NCBI GenBank assembly: GCA_028872015.1
Contig: JAGWLO010000007.1
Span: 1-64,000 of the forward strand
DNA: 64,000 nt
Direction: 5' to 3'
DNA from: Burkholderiales bacterium
Lineage (GTDB): Bacteria > Pseudomonadota > Gammaproteobacteria > Burkholderiales > Burkholderiaceae_C
The notes under the pieces were generated by a model. That model was not told where the DNA came from and searched no databases. It saw only the letters and a list, made by a program, of their open reading frames with translations. Of the stretch, positions 40,065-48,322 are shown piece after piece. The position numbers were made by a program, and so were the translations under genes. The number at the start of each line of letters is the position of its first letter. The stretch's first letter is position 1.

Positions 40065-41057
40065 TCAGCCGGCGCCGGGCGGGGCGCTGCTGCCCAGCAC
40101 CACCGCGGCCACCAGCACCAGCGTCAGCACACCCGCTTCAGCGCGCAGCACGCGCATGAAGTGCCGGTGCGCCGCGGCCTCGGGCGCCCCGCCGGCTGCG
40201 GCGCCTTCCGCGGAGCCCCCCGCGCTGCGCAGGGCCTGCAGCAGCCGCGGCATCACGCGCCAGCGGTTGAAGCCGCCCATCAGCACCGCCAGGCCCACCA
40301 GCGCCAGCTTGACCAGCAGGATGCGGCCGTAGTCCGAGTGCAGCAGCGCGGGCAGCTGCGCCACGCTGCCGGCGGCGCGCCAGGCGTTGTACAGGCCGGT
40401 CAGGGCAATGCCGGCCAGCGCCAGCGTGGCGGTGGTCGACAGCGCCAGCGCCCAGCGGGCGGCGTCGGCCCGGTCGGCAGCCGCTGCGGCACGGCCCGAC
40501 ACCGCCGGCGGCGCCGCGAACAACGCCGCGGTCAGCACGACGCCCAGCCACAGGCCGGCCAGCAGCTGGTGCAGCCCGTTCATCGCCACCGGCAGGCTGA
40601 GATCGCCGGCATCGCCGGCATGCGAGACCGCGCTGCGCGTGCAGGCGTAGGCCGCCAGGCTCAGGCCCGCCAGCGCCAGCGCGCCGGGGCGGCCGCGGCC
40701 GATGCCGCCGGTGCAGGCCACCGCGCCGGCCACCGCCAGGGCTGCCAGCCCCGCCAGCCAGGCCTGCCCGAGATGGGTCTGCCAGGCCATGGTCAGGGCC
40801 ATCGGGCCGGCCTGCGCGATCGACGTGCCGGCCATCGCCGCGGCCTCGAACCAGAGCCGGCCGCCACTGGCCAGCGCCGCCAGCAGCACGCCGGCGCCCA
40901 GGGCCTGCCGGGCGCGCGCCGACACCTGCCGGGCCCAGGCCGAATCGGCGCCCCGCAGCCACAGCCTCGAGGCCAGTGCGCCGAGCGCCAGCGCCAGGCC
41001 GGCGTTGGCCACCACCGCGGTGGCACGCAGCAGCACCAGCAGCCCGCCTTCGCCCAT
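40065..41057 (-). CDS. copD: Copper resistance protein D (CopD family)
   Basis: A 330-residue inner-membrane protein with about eight helices. CopD features are VSHAGD (His), MNGLHQLLAGLWLGVVLTAALF with periplasmic-edge His, and LLHSDYGRILLVKLALVGLAVLMGGFNRWRVMP, of which GRILLVKL is diagnostic. It probably moves copper across the inner membrane with CopC. The ATG overlaps the copC stop (ATGA). Last gene of the minus-strand copper operon. Confidence 0.9.
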   Translation of the reverse strand: MGEGGLLVLLRATAVVANAGLALALGALASRLWLRGADSAWARQVSARARQALGAGVLLAALASGGRLWFEAAAMAGTSIAQAGPMALTMAWQTHLGQAWLAGLAALAVAGAVACTGGIGRGRPGALALAGLSLAAYACTRSAVSHAGDAGDLSLPVAMNGLHQLLAGLWLGVVLTAALFAAPPAVSGRAAAAADRADAARWALALSTTATLALAGIALTGLYNAWRAAGSVAQLPALLHSDYGRILLVKLALVGLAVLMGGFNRWRVMPRLLQALRSAGGSAEGAAAGGAPEAAAHRHFMRVLRAEAGVLTLVLVAAVVLGSSAPPGAG

Positions 41058-41437
41058 CACTTCACCGTGAAGTGCAGGGTGCCCGTCATGCGGTGGCCGT
41101 CGCGACCCATCGTCACCCACTGCGCGCGGTAGCTGCCTGCGGCCAGCCGCGGCAGCGGCAGCGACAGTGCGTTCGCATCGGCCGGATCGCCCTGCGCCGG
41201 CGAGGTGGCCACGGCCGCGCCGGCCGGCCCGAGCAGCGTGACGCGGCTGACCGCGGCCTCGATCGGCTCGTTGAAGCGGATGTGCAGCGCCGACGGCGCC
41301 GTTGCCAGGGTGGCGCCGTCGGCGGGCGTGGAGGTCTGCACCCGGGCATGGGCGTGCGCGGCCGGGCTGGCCCACAGGGCAGCCAGGGCGGTGGCCAGGG
41401 CGGCGGCGGTGCTGCGGAAGCGGATCGAACGGATCAT
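41057..41437 (-). CDS. copC: Periplasmic copper-binding protein CopC
   Basis: A 126-residue protein with a signal peptide (1-27, ending AHA) and a cupredoxin-like beta-sandwich. The mature N-terminus begins HARVQTSTPADGATL, so His1 is available for Cu(II) binding as in CopC. Further family words are LHIRFNEPIEAAVSRV and WVTMGRDGHRMTGTLHFTVK (core DGHRMTG). I chose ATG 41437 because it immediately precedes the Arg-rich signal; the frame's 20-codon extension upstream adds nothing typical. Confidence 0.93.
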   Translation of the reverse strand: MIRSIRFRSTAAALATALAALWASPAAHAHARVQTSTPADGATLATAPSALHIRFNEPIEAAVSRVTLLGPAGAAVATSPAQGDPADANALSLPLPRLAAGSYRAQWVTMGRDGHRMTGTLHFTVK

Positions 41438-41483
41438 GGTGAACCTCGGTGGGGGGGGGAGTGGGTGCGCCGCGATGGCGGCG

Positions 41484-42851
41484 TCAATGGCCTTCATGCC
41501 CTGTGGGCTTGCGCACGTTCAGCATCACGCCGCTGGCCGGCGGTGCCGGGGCCTGCACGGGCTCGGGGGCGTCGTCGGTGACCTCGTGGGCCACCGTGCC
41601 TGCGGGGTGCCGGAACCAGCCCGGGTCGCGGTAGTCGCCGGGGCGCACGTCGTCGCGCACCTTCACCACGCTGAACATGCCGCCCATCTCCAGCGCGCCG
41701 TAGGGGCCGCTGCCGCCCATCATCGGCAGCGTGTTGGCCGGGATCGGCATGCCCATCTCGGCCATGTCGGCCATGCCGGTGCTGCCCATGGGCATGTACT
41801 CGGGCACCAGGTTCGCGATGCGCTCGGCCACGCTGCCCAGGTCGGTGCCGATGAAGTTGGGCAGCGTGTGGCCCATCGCGTTCATCGTGTGATGCGCCTT
41901 GTGGCAGTGGATGGCCCAGTCGCCGGCCACGGCGTCGAACTCGATGGCCCGCATCTGGCCCACCGCGATGTCGGTGGTGACCTCGGGCCAGCGCGCCGAC
42001 GGCGGCACCCAGCCGCCGTCGGTGCCGGTGACCTGGAAGTGCGGGCCGTGCATGTGGATGGGGTGGTTGGTCATCGTCAGGTTGCCGATGCGGATGCGCA
42101 CCCGGTCGCCGGTGCGCGCCACCAGCGGGTCGATGCCGGGGAAGACGCGGCTGTTCCAGGCCCAGAGGTTGAAGTCGAGCATCTCGCTGGTGCGCGGCGT
42201 GGCGCTGCCGGGGTCGATGGCGTAGCTGGCCATCACGAACGCGAAGTCGCGGTCCACCCGCATCTGGCGCGGGTCCTTCGGGTGGATGATGAACAGGCCC
42301 ATCATGCCCATCGCCATCTGCACCATCTCGTCGGCATGCGGGTGGTACATGTGGGTGCCGGCGCGCGGCAGCGTGAATTCGTAGACGAAGGTCTGGCCCG
42401 GCGGGATGTGCGGCTGCGTGAGGCCGCCCACGCCGTCCATGCCGTTGGGCACCAGGATGCCGTGCCAGTGCACGGTGGTGTGCTCGGGCAGCCGGTTGGT
42501 GACGAAGATGCGCACGCGGTCGCCCTCGACGGCCTCGATCGTCGGCCCCGGGCTGCTGCCGTTGTAGCCCCACAGGTTGGCCGTCATGCCGGGTGCGAAT
42601 TCGCGCACCACGGGCTCGGCCACGAGGTGGAACTCCTTCACGCCGGCCTTCGTGCGCCAGGGCAGGGTCCAGCCGTTGAGGGTGGCCACCGGGTTGTAGG
42701 GGCGGCCGTCGGGCGGCGCCCGGGGCGGCTCCATCGCCGGCGAGGTTCGGATCACGGCCTCGGGCACCACGGCCGCGGCGGCCCGGCCCACGGTAGCGGC
42801 GCCCAGGGCCACGGCGCCGGCGGCGCGGAAGAAGTCTCTGCGTTGGGTCAT
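41484..42851 (-). CDS. Periplasmic multicopper oxidase (copper resistance)
   Basis: A 455-residue Tat-exported laccase-type oxidase: MTQRRDFFRAAGAVALGAAT carries the twin-Arg motif (RRDFF). The copper ligands are present as HWHG, YHPHADEM, HPIHMHGPHF and HCHKAHHTMNAMGH. A Met-rich stretch (about 370-420: EYMPMGSTGMADMAEMGMPI) is typical of copper-tolerance oxidases such as CueO/PcoA, where it binds Cu(I). It likely oxidises Cu(I) to Cu(II) in the periplasm. It lies 9 bp after the TolC-like gene and 46 bp before copC. Confidence 0.93.
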   Translation of the reverse strand: MTQRRDFFRAAGAVALGAATVGRAAAAVVPEAVIRTSPAMEPPRAPPDGRPYNPVATLNGWTLPWRTKAGVKEFHLVAEPVVREFAPGMTANLWGYNGSSPGPTIEAVEGDRVRIFVTNRLPEHTTVHWHGILVPNGMDGVGGLTQPHIPPGQTFVYEFTLPRAGTHMYHPHADEMVQMAMGMMGLFIIHPKDPRQMRVDRDFAFVMASYAIDPGSATPRTSEMLDFNLWAWNSRVFPGIDPLVARTGDRVRIRIGNLTMTNHPIHMHGPHFQVTGTDGGWVPPSARWPEVTTDIAVGQMRAIEFDAVAGDWAIHCHKAHHTMNAMGHTLPNFIGTDLGSVAERIANLVPEYMPMGSTGMADMAEMGMPIPANTLPMMGGSGPYGALEMGGMFSVVKVRDDVRPGDYRDPGWFRHPAGTVAHEVTDDAPEPVQAPAPPASGVMLNVRKPTGHEGH

Positions 42852-42860
42852 GGTGGTCTT

Positions 42861-44219
42861 TCAGCGGCCCGCACCCGGTGCCGGCGAGCCGCCGGTGAGC
42901 GCGTTCCGTAGGTTGCTGTCGGCGATCCAGAAATCGCGCAGGGCATCGATGTAGCCGGTGACGCCGGCGACCTGCTCGCGCGCGTCGGCCAGCAGCTCGA
43001 ACACGCTGATCAGCATGCCGTTGTAGCGCAGCTGGTTCTCGTCGGCGATGCGTTTGCGCAGGGGCACCACGTCGTCGCGGTAGTGGCGCGCCAGGTCGTA
43101 CGCGGTGCGGTAGGCGGCGTACGACTCGCGCACTTGCGAGCGTGCGTTCACCGCCACCTCGGTGGTGTGCTGCACGGCCTGCAGGTACTCGGCCCGGCCA
43201 CGCGCCACGCGCGCTGAGCCGAAGTCGAACAGCGGCAGCACCAGGCCCACCTGCCCGCCGCGCGCGGCCGGATTGCCGGTCTGGCGCTTGTCGACGTAGC
43301 CGGCGTCCAGCACGTCGATGTAGCGCGTGGCCTGCGTCAGGCCCAGCGCCTTCGCCGTGCCCAGGGCCTCGCGCCGGGCGAGCTGCACGTCCAGGCGCTG
43401 CGCCACGGCGGTCTGCTCGGCGTCCTGCGGCACCAGCGGCTGGGCCGGCAGGTCGGGCAGCCGCTCGGGCAGGCGGAAGGCCAGCTGCGCGCCCCACAGC
43501 CCGAGCACGCGCGCCAGGCGCTCGCGCTCGGCCACGGCCTGCAGCCGGGCGCGCGCCAGCTGCGTGGTGGCGTCGTCGTAGAAGGCCTGCTCGCGCATCT
43601 GCGCCAGCGCGCTGAAGTTGCCTGCGGCGGCCATGCGCCGCGCCAGCTCGGCCGTGCCTTCGGCGGCCTGCTGCACCTGCACGGCGTAGTTCACGAGGTC
43701 CTGCGCCGCCACCGCGCCGAAGAAGGCGCGCCGTGCCTCGGCCGCCACGCCGACGGCGTCCAGCGCGGCGCGGAACTGCGCCTGCTCGAAGCGTTGCTGC
43801 CCGAGCTGGCTGGCCGCGGGCAGCGTCAGCAGGTCCAGCAGGTTGAAGGTGAGCGAGCGCGTGATCTCGGCAACGCCACCACCGGCGATGCGCTCCAGGC
43901 CGATGGCCGGACCCGAGGGCCGCGCCGCGCGGACGTAGTCGGCCTCGGCGATGCCCAGGTCGGCAAAGCGGGCCTGCAGGCCCGCGTTGTTCAGCAAGGC
44001 CAGCTCGACGGCGCTGTCGGCACTGAGGGGCTGCGCCAGCAGCTCGACCACCCGCGCCTGCGCCGCGCGGGCGTCGGCCGGGCTGCGCTGCCACACCACG
44101 GGCTGGCCGGTGCGGTCGCGCGTGAGCGCGGCCACATGGTCGAACCCGCCGTCGGGCGAGAACGAGGCGCAGCCGGCCAGCACGAGGCTGGCCGCGGCGC
44201 CGGCACCCAGGCGGATCAT
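42861..44219 (-). CDS. TolC-family outer-membrane efflux protein
   Basis: A 452-residue protein with a lipoprotein-like start (LVLAGCASFSP, Cys at about 17) and two outer-membrane-efflux repeats with long coiled helices. Typical words are SVELALLNNAGLQARFADLGIAEADYVRAA (part AELALLNN-like) and QVGLVLPLFDFGSARVARGRAEYLQA (core LPLFDFGSA). In this operon it stands alone, without RND pump or membrane-fusion genes, as in Burkholderiales cop operons. Its start overlaps the Met/His-rich gene stop (ATGA). Confidence 0.9.
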   Translation of the reverse strand: MIRLGAGAAASLVLAGCASFSPDGGFDHVAALTRDRTGQPVVWQRSPADARAAQARVVELLAQPLSADSAVELALLNNAGLQARFADLGIAEADYVRAARPSGPAIGLERIAGGGVAEITRSLTFNLLDLLTLPAASQLGQQRFEQAQFRAALDAVGVAAEARRAFFGAVAAQDLVNYAVQVQQAAEGTAELARRMAAAGNFSALAQMREQAFYDDATTQLARARLQAVAERERLARVLGLWGAQLAFRLPERLPDLPAQPLVPQDAEQTAVAQRLDVQLARREALGTAKALGLTQATRYIDVLDAGYVDKRQTGNPAARGGQVGLVLPLFDFGSARVARGRAEYLQAVQHTTEVAVNARSQVRESYAAYRTAYDLARHYRDDVVPLRKRIADENQLRYNGMLISVFELLADAREQVAGVTGYIDALRDFWIADSNLRNALTGGSPAPGAGR

Positions 44220-44692
44220 CGATGCCCCCCATGACTCTGCCGGGCCGCAGCCGAGGGCGCCGACGCTGCCGGCGTGCCGGTCATCGGCATACCTTGCATG
44301 CCGTGCATGCCCTTCATGTCGCCCATGCCGTGCATGCCCTTCATGTCGCCCATGCTGTGCATGCCTTTCATGTCGCCCATGTCCTTCATGTCCTTCATGT
44401 CGCCCATGCCCTTCATGCTCTTCATGGCTCCCATGCCCTGGGCGTCGGCGGGGGCCTTCGAGCCGCCCGTGTCCTGCATGTCGCCCATGCCGGCCATGCC
44501 GGCGGCGGCACTGTTCAAGGTCTTCCAGTCGCCGGCCTCGGCCGCGCGGTAGGGCTTGTAATCGGCAAAGGCCGACCGGTATTGCAAGGGCGGCACGGCG
44601 GCCTGCGCGTCGACCGGGCCTGCGTTGGTGCCTGGGGCGGCGGCGGCTTGCAGCGCAACGCCGCAGGCCAGCACGAGAGTGAGCTTTTTCAT
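44216..44692 (-). CDS. Periplasmic Met/His-repeat protein, putative copper-binding
   Basis: A 158-residue secreted protein: signal peptide 1-19 (ending LQAAAA), a conserved segment PLQYRSAFADYKPYRAAEAGDWKTLN (core FADYKPYR...GDW) seen in copper-operon proteins, and a repeat domain (about 65-140). That domain is built from GMGDMK, GMH and DMKDM units, then a His-rich end (RQSHGGHR). Dense Met with interspersed His is characteristic of periplasmic Cu(I) binding. The repeats arise from a 27-bp tandem DNA repeat. No family name is certain; the copper role is inferred from composition and its position between the DUF2946-like and TolC genes. Confidence 0.8.
   Translation of the reverse strand: MKKLTLVLACGVALQAAAAPGTNAGPVDAQAAVPPLQYRSAFADYKPYRAAEAGDWKTLNSAAAGMAGMGDMQDTGGSKAPADAQGMGAMKSMKGMGDMKDMKDMGDMKGMHSMGDMKGMHGMGDMKGMHGMQGMPMTGTPAASAPSAAARQSHGGHR
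44297..44431. repeat. Five 27-bp tandem repeats coding for the Met/His repeat domain
   Basis: Copies at 44297-44323 and 44324-44350 are identical. 44351-44377 differs at two positions, and 44378-44404 and 44405-44431 are more diverged. The 9-residue period keeps the reading frame. Identity of adjacent copies suggests recent duplication and possible length variation between strains. Confidence 0.9.
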
Positions 44693-44718
44693 GGTGGTGA
44701 AGTCATCCGGAGCGCCGC

Positions 44719-44792
44719 CACGGCCAGGGCCGTGCGGCGGATGCCCGCGCCAGGGCGGCGCGGACGCGGTAGCGGCCCCGCGCGGGGGCCGC
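44719..44792. other. Two stem-loops between operon genes
   Basis: The 108-bp gap between the DUF2946-like and Met/His-repeat genes holds a 7-bp stem (44719-44725 with 44728-44734) and an 8-bp GC stem (44772-44779 with 44785-44792). They lie inside the minus-strand copper operon and may affect mRNA processing or partial termination. No T-run follows either stem. Confidence 0.45.
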
Positions 44793-44800
44793 GCCTGCCG

Positions 44801-45208
44801 TCAGACGCTTCGGGGCGGGCGCTCGGGCCCGGTGACGATGAAGCTCGGCGCGGCTGCCTGCAGCGCCGGGAAGCCGACGGCCGCCGCGGCCAGGGGCTCG
44901 AAAGGCGCCGGCACCGTGCTCATCAGCGGCGTGGCCGCGCAGCAGGCCGAGCAGAGATTGCACTTGTCGTGGCTGTCGGCATGGTGGCCGGCGCCATGAT
45001 CGGCTTCAGCGCCGGCGCCCTGATCGGCCGCGTCCCGATGCGCGCCCATGGCGTGCCCCGCAGGCCCGGCCGCCATCGACGGGCTCGTTGCCATGGCGGT
45101 GGCTGGCGCCGCATCGGCCAGCGGGCACAGCGCCGCCGCTGCCACCGCGCCGCGCAGCGGCAGCAGCAGCATCAGCAGGATCAACAGGGCGTGGCGCAGG
45201 TTCTTCAC
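44801..45208 (-). CDS. DUF2946-like secreted Cys/His-rich protein of the copper operon
   Basis: A 135-residue protein with signal peptide 1-24 (LLILLMLLLPLRGAVAAA region), a His/Met-rich section (HAMGAHRD, ADHGAGHHADSHDK) and a compact Cys motif CNLCSACCAA (about 83-92) as in DUF2946-type proteins. These residues could bind copper. The function of the family is not established. The ATG overlaps the cueR stop, and the gene ends 108 bp before the Met/His-repeat gene. Confidence 0.75.
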   Translation of the reverse strand: MKNLRHALLILLMLLLPLRGAVAAAALCPLADAAPATAMATSPSMAAGPAGHAMGAHRDAADQGAGAEADHGAGHHADSHDKCNLCSACCAATPLMSTVPAPFEPLAAAAVGFPALQAAAPSFIVTGPERPPRSV

Positions 45209-45672
45209 TTCGCGCGAAGGTTAGCACGGGCCGCGGGTTCGACGCCGGCGCGGGGCATGGCCGGCTGCGCCAGCGTGTCCAGGATCGGGCAGTCGGGCCG
45301 GTCGTCGCCGTGGCAGCCGTGTACCAGGTCCTGCAGCGTGGCCTTCATGGCCTGCAGCTCGTGCAGCTTCTGCTCCAGCTCCTGCAGGTGCGCCTGCGCC
45401 AGCGCCTTGACCTGGCGGCTCGGGCGCCGGCGGTCCTGCCACAGGCCGAGCAGGGCGCGGATCTGCTCGATCGAGAAGCCCAGGTCGCGCGAGTGGCGGA
45501 TGAAGCGCAGCGTGTTCAGCTCGCGTTCGCCGTACTGGCGGTAGCCGGCTTCGGTGCGCTCGGCGTGGGGGAACAGGCCCACGCTCTCGTAGTGGCGGAT
45601 CATCTTGGCCGACACCCCGCTGGCCTGCGCGGCCTGGCCGATGTTCATGGGCTGGAGGAGGGGTTCGGTCAT
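45205..45672 (-). CDS. cueR: Copper-responsive MerR-family regulator CueR
   Basis: A 155-residue activator that senses Cu(I)/Ag(I) and remodels promoters with long spacers. The N-terminal winged helix ([25 protein letters not shown], core [11 protein letters not shown]) is followed by the dimerisation coiled coil. The metal loop carries Cys120 and Cys128 ([11 protein letters not shown]), the same 8-residue spacing as in E. coli CueR. It is encoded directly behind copA with an ATGA overlap, so it is autoregulated through the copA promoter. Two matching promoter sites lie at 47950-47980 and 48030-48060. Confidence 0.94.
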   Translation of the reverse strand: MTEPLLQPMNIGQAAQASGVSAKMIRHYESVGLFPHAERTEAGYRQYGERELNTLRFIRHSRDLGFSIEQIRALLGLWQDRRRPSRQVKALAQAHLQELEQKLHELQAMKATLQDLVHGCHGDDRPDCPILDTLAQPAMPRAGVEPAARANLRAK

Positions 45673-47942
45673 GGCAAGGAACTCCGTGGCTGGCCGCCCT
45701 GGCCCTGCCAGCGGCGCAGCAGCAGGGCGTTGCCCACCACGCTGACGCTGCTGAAGGCCATCGCCGCGCCCGCCAGCACCGGGCTCAGCAGCCCCAGCGC
45801 CGCCAGCGGGATGCCCAGCACGTTGTACACGAAGGCCCAGCCCAGGTTCTGGCGGATCTTGGCGTAGGTGCGACGCGAGACGTCCACCGCGTCGGCCACC
45901 AGCCGCGGGTCGCCGTGCATCAGCGTCAGGCCCGCGGTCTCGGTGGCGACGTCGGCGCCGCCGGCCATCGCGATGCCGACCGAGGCCGCGGCGAGCGCGG
46001 GCGCGTCGTTCAGGCCATCGCCGACGAAGGCGACCACGGTGCCGTCGGCGCGCAGGGCCTGCACCCGCGCGGCCTTGTCGGCGGGCAGCATCTCGGCCTC
46101 GTACTCGGTGATGCCGAGCGCGGCCGCCACCGCCTGCGCGCTGCCGCGGTTGTCGCCGGTCAGCATCAAGGTGCGCAGGCCCAGGGCGTGCAGCCGGTCC
46201 ACCGCCTCCCGGGCCCCGGGCTTGAGCGCGTCGCCGAAGGCGAGCAGGCCCAGCACCTCGGGCGGCGCGCCTTCGAGCCCGCCGCGCAGCAGCCACGAGA
46301 CGGTGCGCCCCTGATCCTGCAGTTGACGCGCCTGCGCGGCCAGGGGCCCGGCCGGGGCCTGCCGCTCCTGCTGCAGGCGCGTGCTGCCCAGCGCCAGGCG
46401 CCGGCCCTGCACCCGCCCCTCGATGCCGCGCCCGGGCAGGGCCTGCAGGTCCTGCGCCGCGCCGATCGCCAGCCCCTGCGCCCGCGCCCGCCCCAGCACC
46501 GCCGCGGCCAGCGGGTGGGCGCTGCCGGCCTGCAGTGCCGCGGCCAGGCCCAGCACGGTGGCGGCGTCGTGCCCGGCGGCCGGCAGCACCGCGACCAGCA
46601 CGGGCCGGCCCTCGGTGAGGGTGCCGGTCTTGTCGAACGCCACCACGCGCACCGCGTGCGCCTGCTCCAGCGCCTGCGCGTCCTGGATCAGGATGCCGTG
46701 GCGCGCGGCCACGCCGGTGCCGGCCATGATCGCCGCCGGCGTGGCCAGGCCGAGCGCGCAAGGGCAGGCGATCACGAGCACCGACACGGCGTTGATGAGC
46801 GCGCGCTCCCAGTCGCCGGTGGTGCCGGCCCAGGCGGCGAAGGTCGCCAGCGCGAGCACCAGCACCACCGGCACGAAGACCGCGCTGACGCGGTCGACGA
46901 CCCGCTGCACCGGCGCCTTGGCGGCCTGCGCCGATTCGACCAGCCGGATGATGCGGGCCAGCGTGGTCTCGGCGCCGACGGCGCTGGCGCGCACCGCCAA
47001 GGCGCCCTCGGCATTGACCGAGCCGCCGATGACGCGGTCGCCCACGCCCTTGGGCACCGGCAGGCTCTCGCCGGTGATCAACGATTCGTCCAGGTGGCTG
47101 CGGCCCTCGACGATCTCGCCGTCGGTGGCCACGCGGTCGCCCGGCCGCACGACCACGATGTCGCCCAGCGCCAGCTGCCCGATCGGCAGCTCGATCTCGG
47201 CCGCGCCGCGGCGCACGCGGGCCGTGGCGGGGCGCAGCGCGCTGAGCGCGCGGATGGCGTCGGCGGCTTCGCGCTTGGCCCGGCCCTCGAGCCACTTGCC
47301 CAGCAACACCAGCGTGATCACGGTGGCCGAGGCCTCGAAGTAGAGGTGGTCGGTGCTGCCGCGCAGCAGCAGGTAGACCGACAGCCCGTAGGCGGCACTG
47401 GTGCCCAGCGCCACCAGCAGGTCCATGTTGCCGGCGCGCGCGCGCAGCGCCTTCCAGCCCGCCCGGTAGAAGCGCCCGCCCAGCCAGAACTGCACCGGCG
47501 TGGCCAGCGCCCACTGCAGCCAGCCCGGCAGCATGGCGTGCAGGCCCAGGGCCTGCAGCAGCATCGGCAGCGCCAGCGGCAGCGTCAGCGCCGCGGCGGT
47601 GGCCACCGGCCACCAGCTGGGCAGGCCGGCCCGGCCTGGGGCCGCCGCCGCGGCGTCTGCGCCGGCCGCGGCTGCGCTGCCGGCGGCCGGCACGGCGGGC
47701 GCGGCGTAGCCCGCCTGTTCCACCGCCGCCAGCAGCGCCTGCAAGGGCACGCCGGTCGCGGTCTGCACGCGGGCCTTCTCGGTCGCCAGGTTCACCGCCA
47801 CCGCCTGCACGCCCGGCACCTTGGCCAGGGCCCTTTCCACCCGGCCCACGCAGGAGGCGCAGCTCATGCCCTCGATCTGCAGGTTCAGGCTGGTTGCGGG
47901 GCCGGTGTCGGCCGGTGGGGCGAGCAGGGTGGCGGTGTTCAT
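45669..47942 (-). CDS. copA: Copper-exporting P-type ATPase CopA
   Basis: Inner-membrane P1B-ATPase exporting Cu(I) from the cytoplasm. The 757 residues have one heavy-metal domain with Cys28 and Cys31 (GMSCASC) and eight membrane helices. Motifs are the channel motif Cys393-Pro-Cys395, Asp437 in DKTGT, SAHPLA and [10 protein letters not shown], plus the C-terminal helices. ATG 47942 lies 7 nt behind the -10 of a CueR-type promoter, so the mRNA is probably leaderless; an ATG 27 bases further upstream would lie inside the promoter spacer and is rejected. First gene of an eight-gene copper operon. Confidence 0.96.
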   Translation of the reverse strand: MNTATLLAPPADTGPATSLNLQIEGMSCASCVGRVERALAKVPGVQAVAVNLATEKARVQTATGVPLQALLAAVEQAGYAAPAVPAAGSAAAAGADAAAAAPGRAGLPSWWPVATAAALTLPLALPMLLQALGLHAMLPGWLQWALATPVQFWLGGRFYRAGWKALRARAGNMDLLVALGTSAAYGLSVYLLLRGSTDHLYFEASATVITLVLLGKWLEGRAKREAADAIRALSALRPATARVRRGAAEIELPIGQLALGDIVVVRPGDRVATDGEIVEGRSHLDESLITGESLPVPKGVGDRVIGGSVNAEGALAVRASAVGAETTLARIIRLVESAQAAKAPVQRVVDRVSAVFVPVVLVLALATFAAWAGTTGDWERALINAVSVLVIACPCALGLATPAAIMAGTGVAARHGILIQDAQALEQAHAVRVVAFDKTGTLTEGRPVLVAVLPAAGHDAATVLGLAAALQAGSAHPLAAAVLGRARAQGLAIGAAQDLQALPGRGIEGRVQGRRLALGSTRLQQERQAPAGPLAAQARQLQDQGRTVSWLLRGGLEGAPPEVLGLLAFGDALKPGAREAVDRLHALGLRTLMLTGDNRGSAQAVAAALGITEYEAEMLPADKAARVQALRADGTVVAFVGDGLNDAPALAAASVGIAMAGGADVATETAGLTLMHGDPRLVADAVDVSRRTYAKIRQNLGWAFVYNVLGIPLAALGLLSPVLAGAAMAFSSVSVVGNALLLRRWQGQGGQPRSSLP

Positions 47943-47949
47943 GCGGCGG

Positions 47950-47980
47950 AGCCTGAAGCTTGCCATCATGTGAAGGTCAA
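47950..47980 (-). promoter_or_regulatory. CueR-type promoter of copA
   Basis: On the minus strand TTGACC (47980-47975) and CAGGCT (47955-47950) are separated by 19 bp, the long spacer of MerR-family promoters. The spacer holds an imperfect dyad, ACCTT...AAGCT, like the CueR box. The transcription start would fall next to the copA ATG at 47942. Confidence 0.75.
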
Positions 47981-48029
47981 GCCCGCCGCGTCAAGCCACC
48001 GGCCCGCGCGGGGTCTTGCCGGCTGGCGC

Positions 48030-48060
48030 TTGACCTTGCCCCGCGGGCAAGCCGGATGCT
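48030..48060 (+). promoter_or_regulatory. CueR-type promoter of the copZ-like gene
   Basis: TTGACC (48030-48035) and GATGCT (48055-48060) are 19 bp apart. Between them is a perfect 7-bp dyad, CTTGCCC-CGC-GGGCAAG (48035-48051), typical of CueR/MerR sites. It faces away from the copA promoter, so a single CueR can activate both directions. Confidence 0.82.
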
Positions 48061-48090
48061 GCCGGCTTCAACCCTGGCAGGAGCCCGACC

Positions 48091-48300
48091 ATGATTGCCT
48101 TCGAAGTTGCCGACATGACCTGCGGCCATTGCGCCGGCCGCATCACCCGCGCCGTGCAAGCGGTGGACCCGGCGGCCCAGGTGCGCGTGGACCTGAAGCG
48201 CGCGCGCGTGGAGGTCGACCCCGTGGCCGCCGACGCGCAGGCGCTGGGCGCTGCGATGCGCGAGGCCGGCTACACGCCGGTGCCGGTGCCGGCGGCCTGA
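48091..48300 (+). CDS. copZ: CopZ-like copper chaperone (heavy-metal-associated domain)
   Basis: A 69-residue ferredoxin-like HMA protein with the metal-binding loop ADMTCGHCAGRIT (Cys11 and Cys14), expected to carry Cu(I) in the cytoplasm to CopA or CueR. It is preceded by GGCAGGAG about 8 nt before the ATG. It is driven by its own CueR-type promoter and divergent from copA. The C-terminal part (EAGYTPVPVPAA) is normal for the family. Confidence 0.92.
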   Translation: MIAFEVADMTCGHCAGRITRAVQAVDPAAQVRVDLKRARVEVDPVAADAQALGAAMREAGYTPVPVPAA

Positions 48301-48322
48301 CCCTGCAGGCTCGCACGGTGGC

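Noticed and set aside
44274-44552. A plus-strand frame encoding MPCMPFMSP-type repeats
   Set aside because: It is the mirror of the 27-bp repeats of the Met/His-rich gene, which has a signal peptide, operon position and overlapping start/stop codons.
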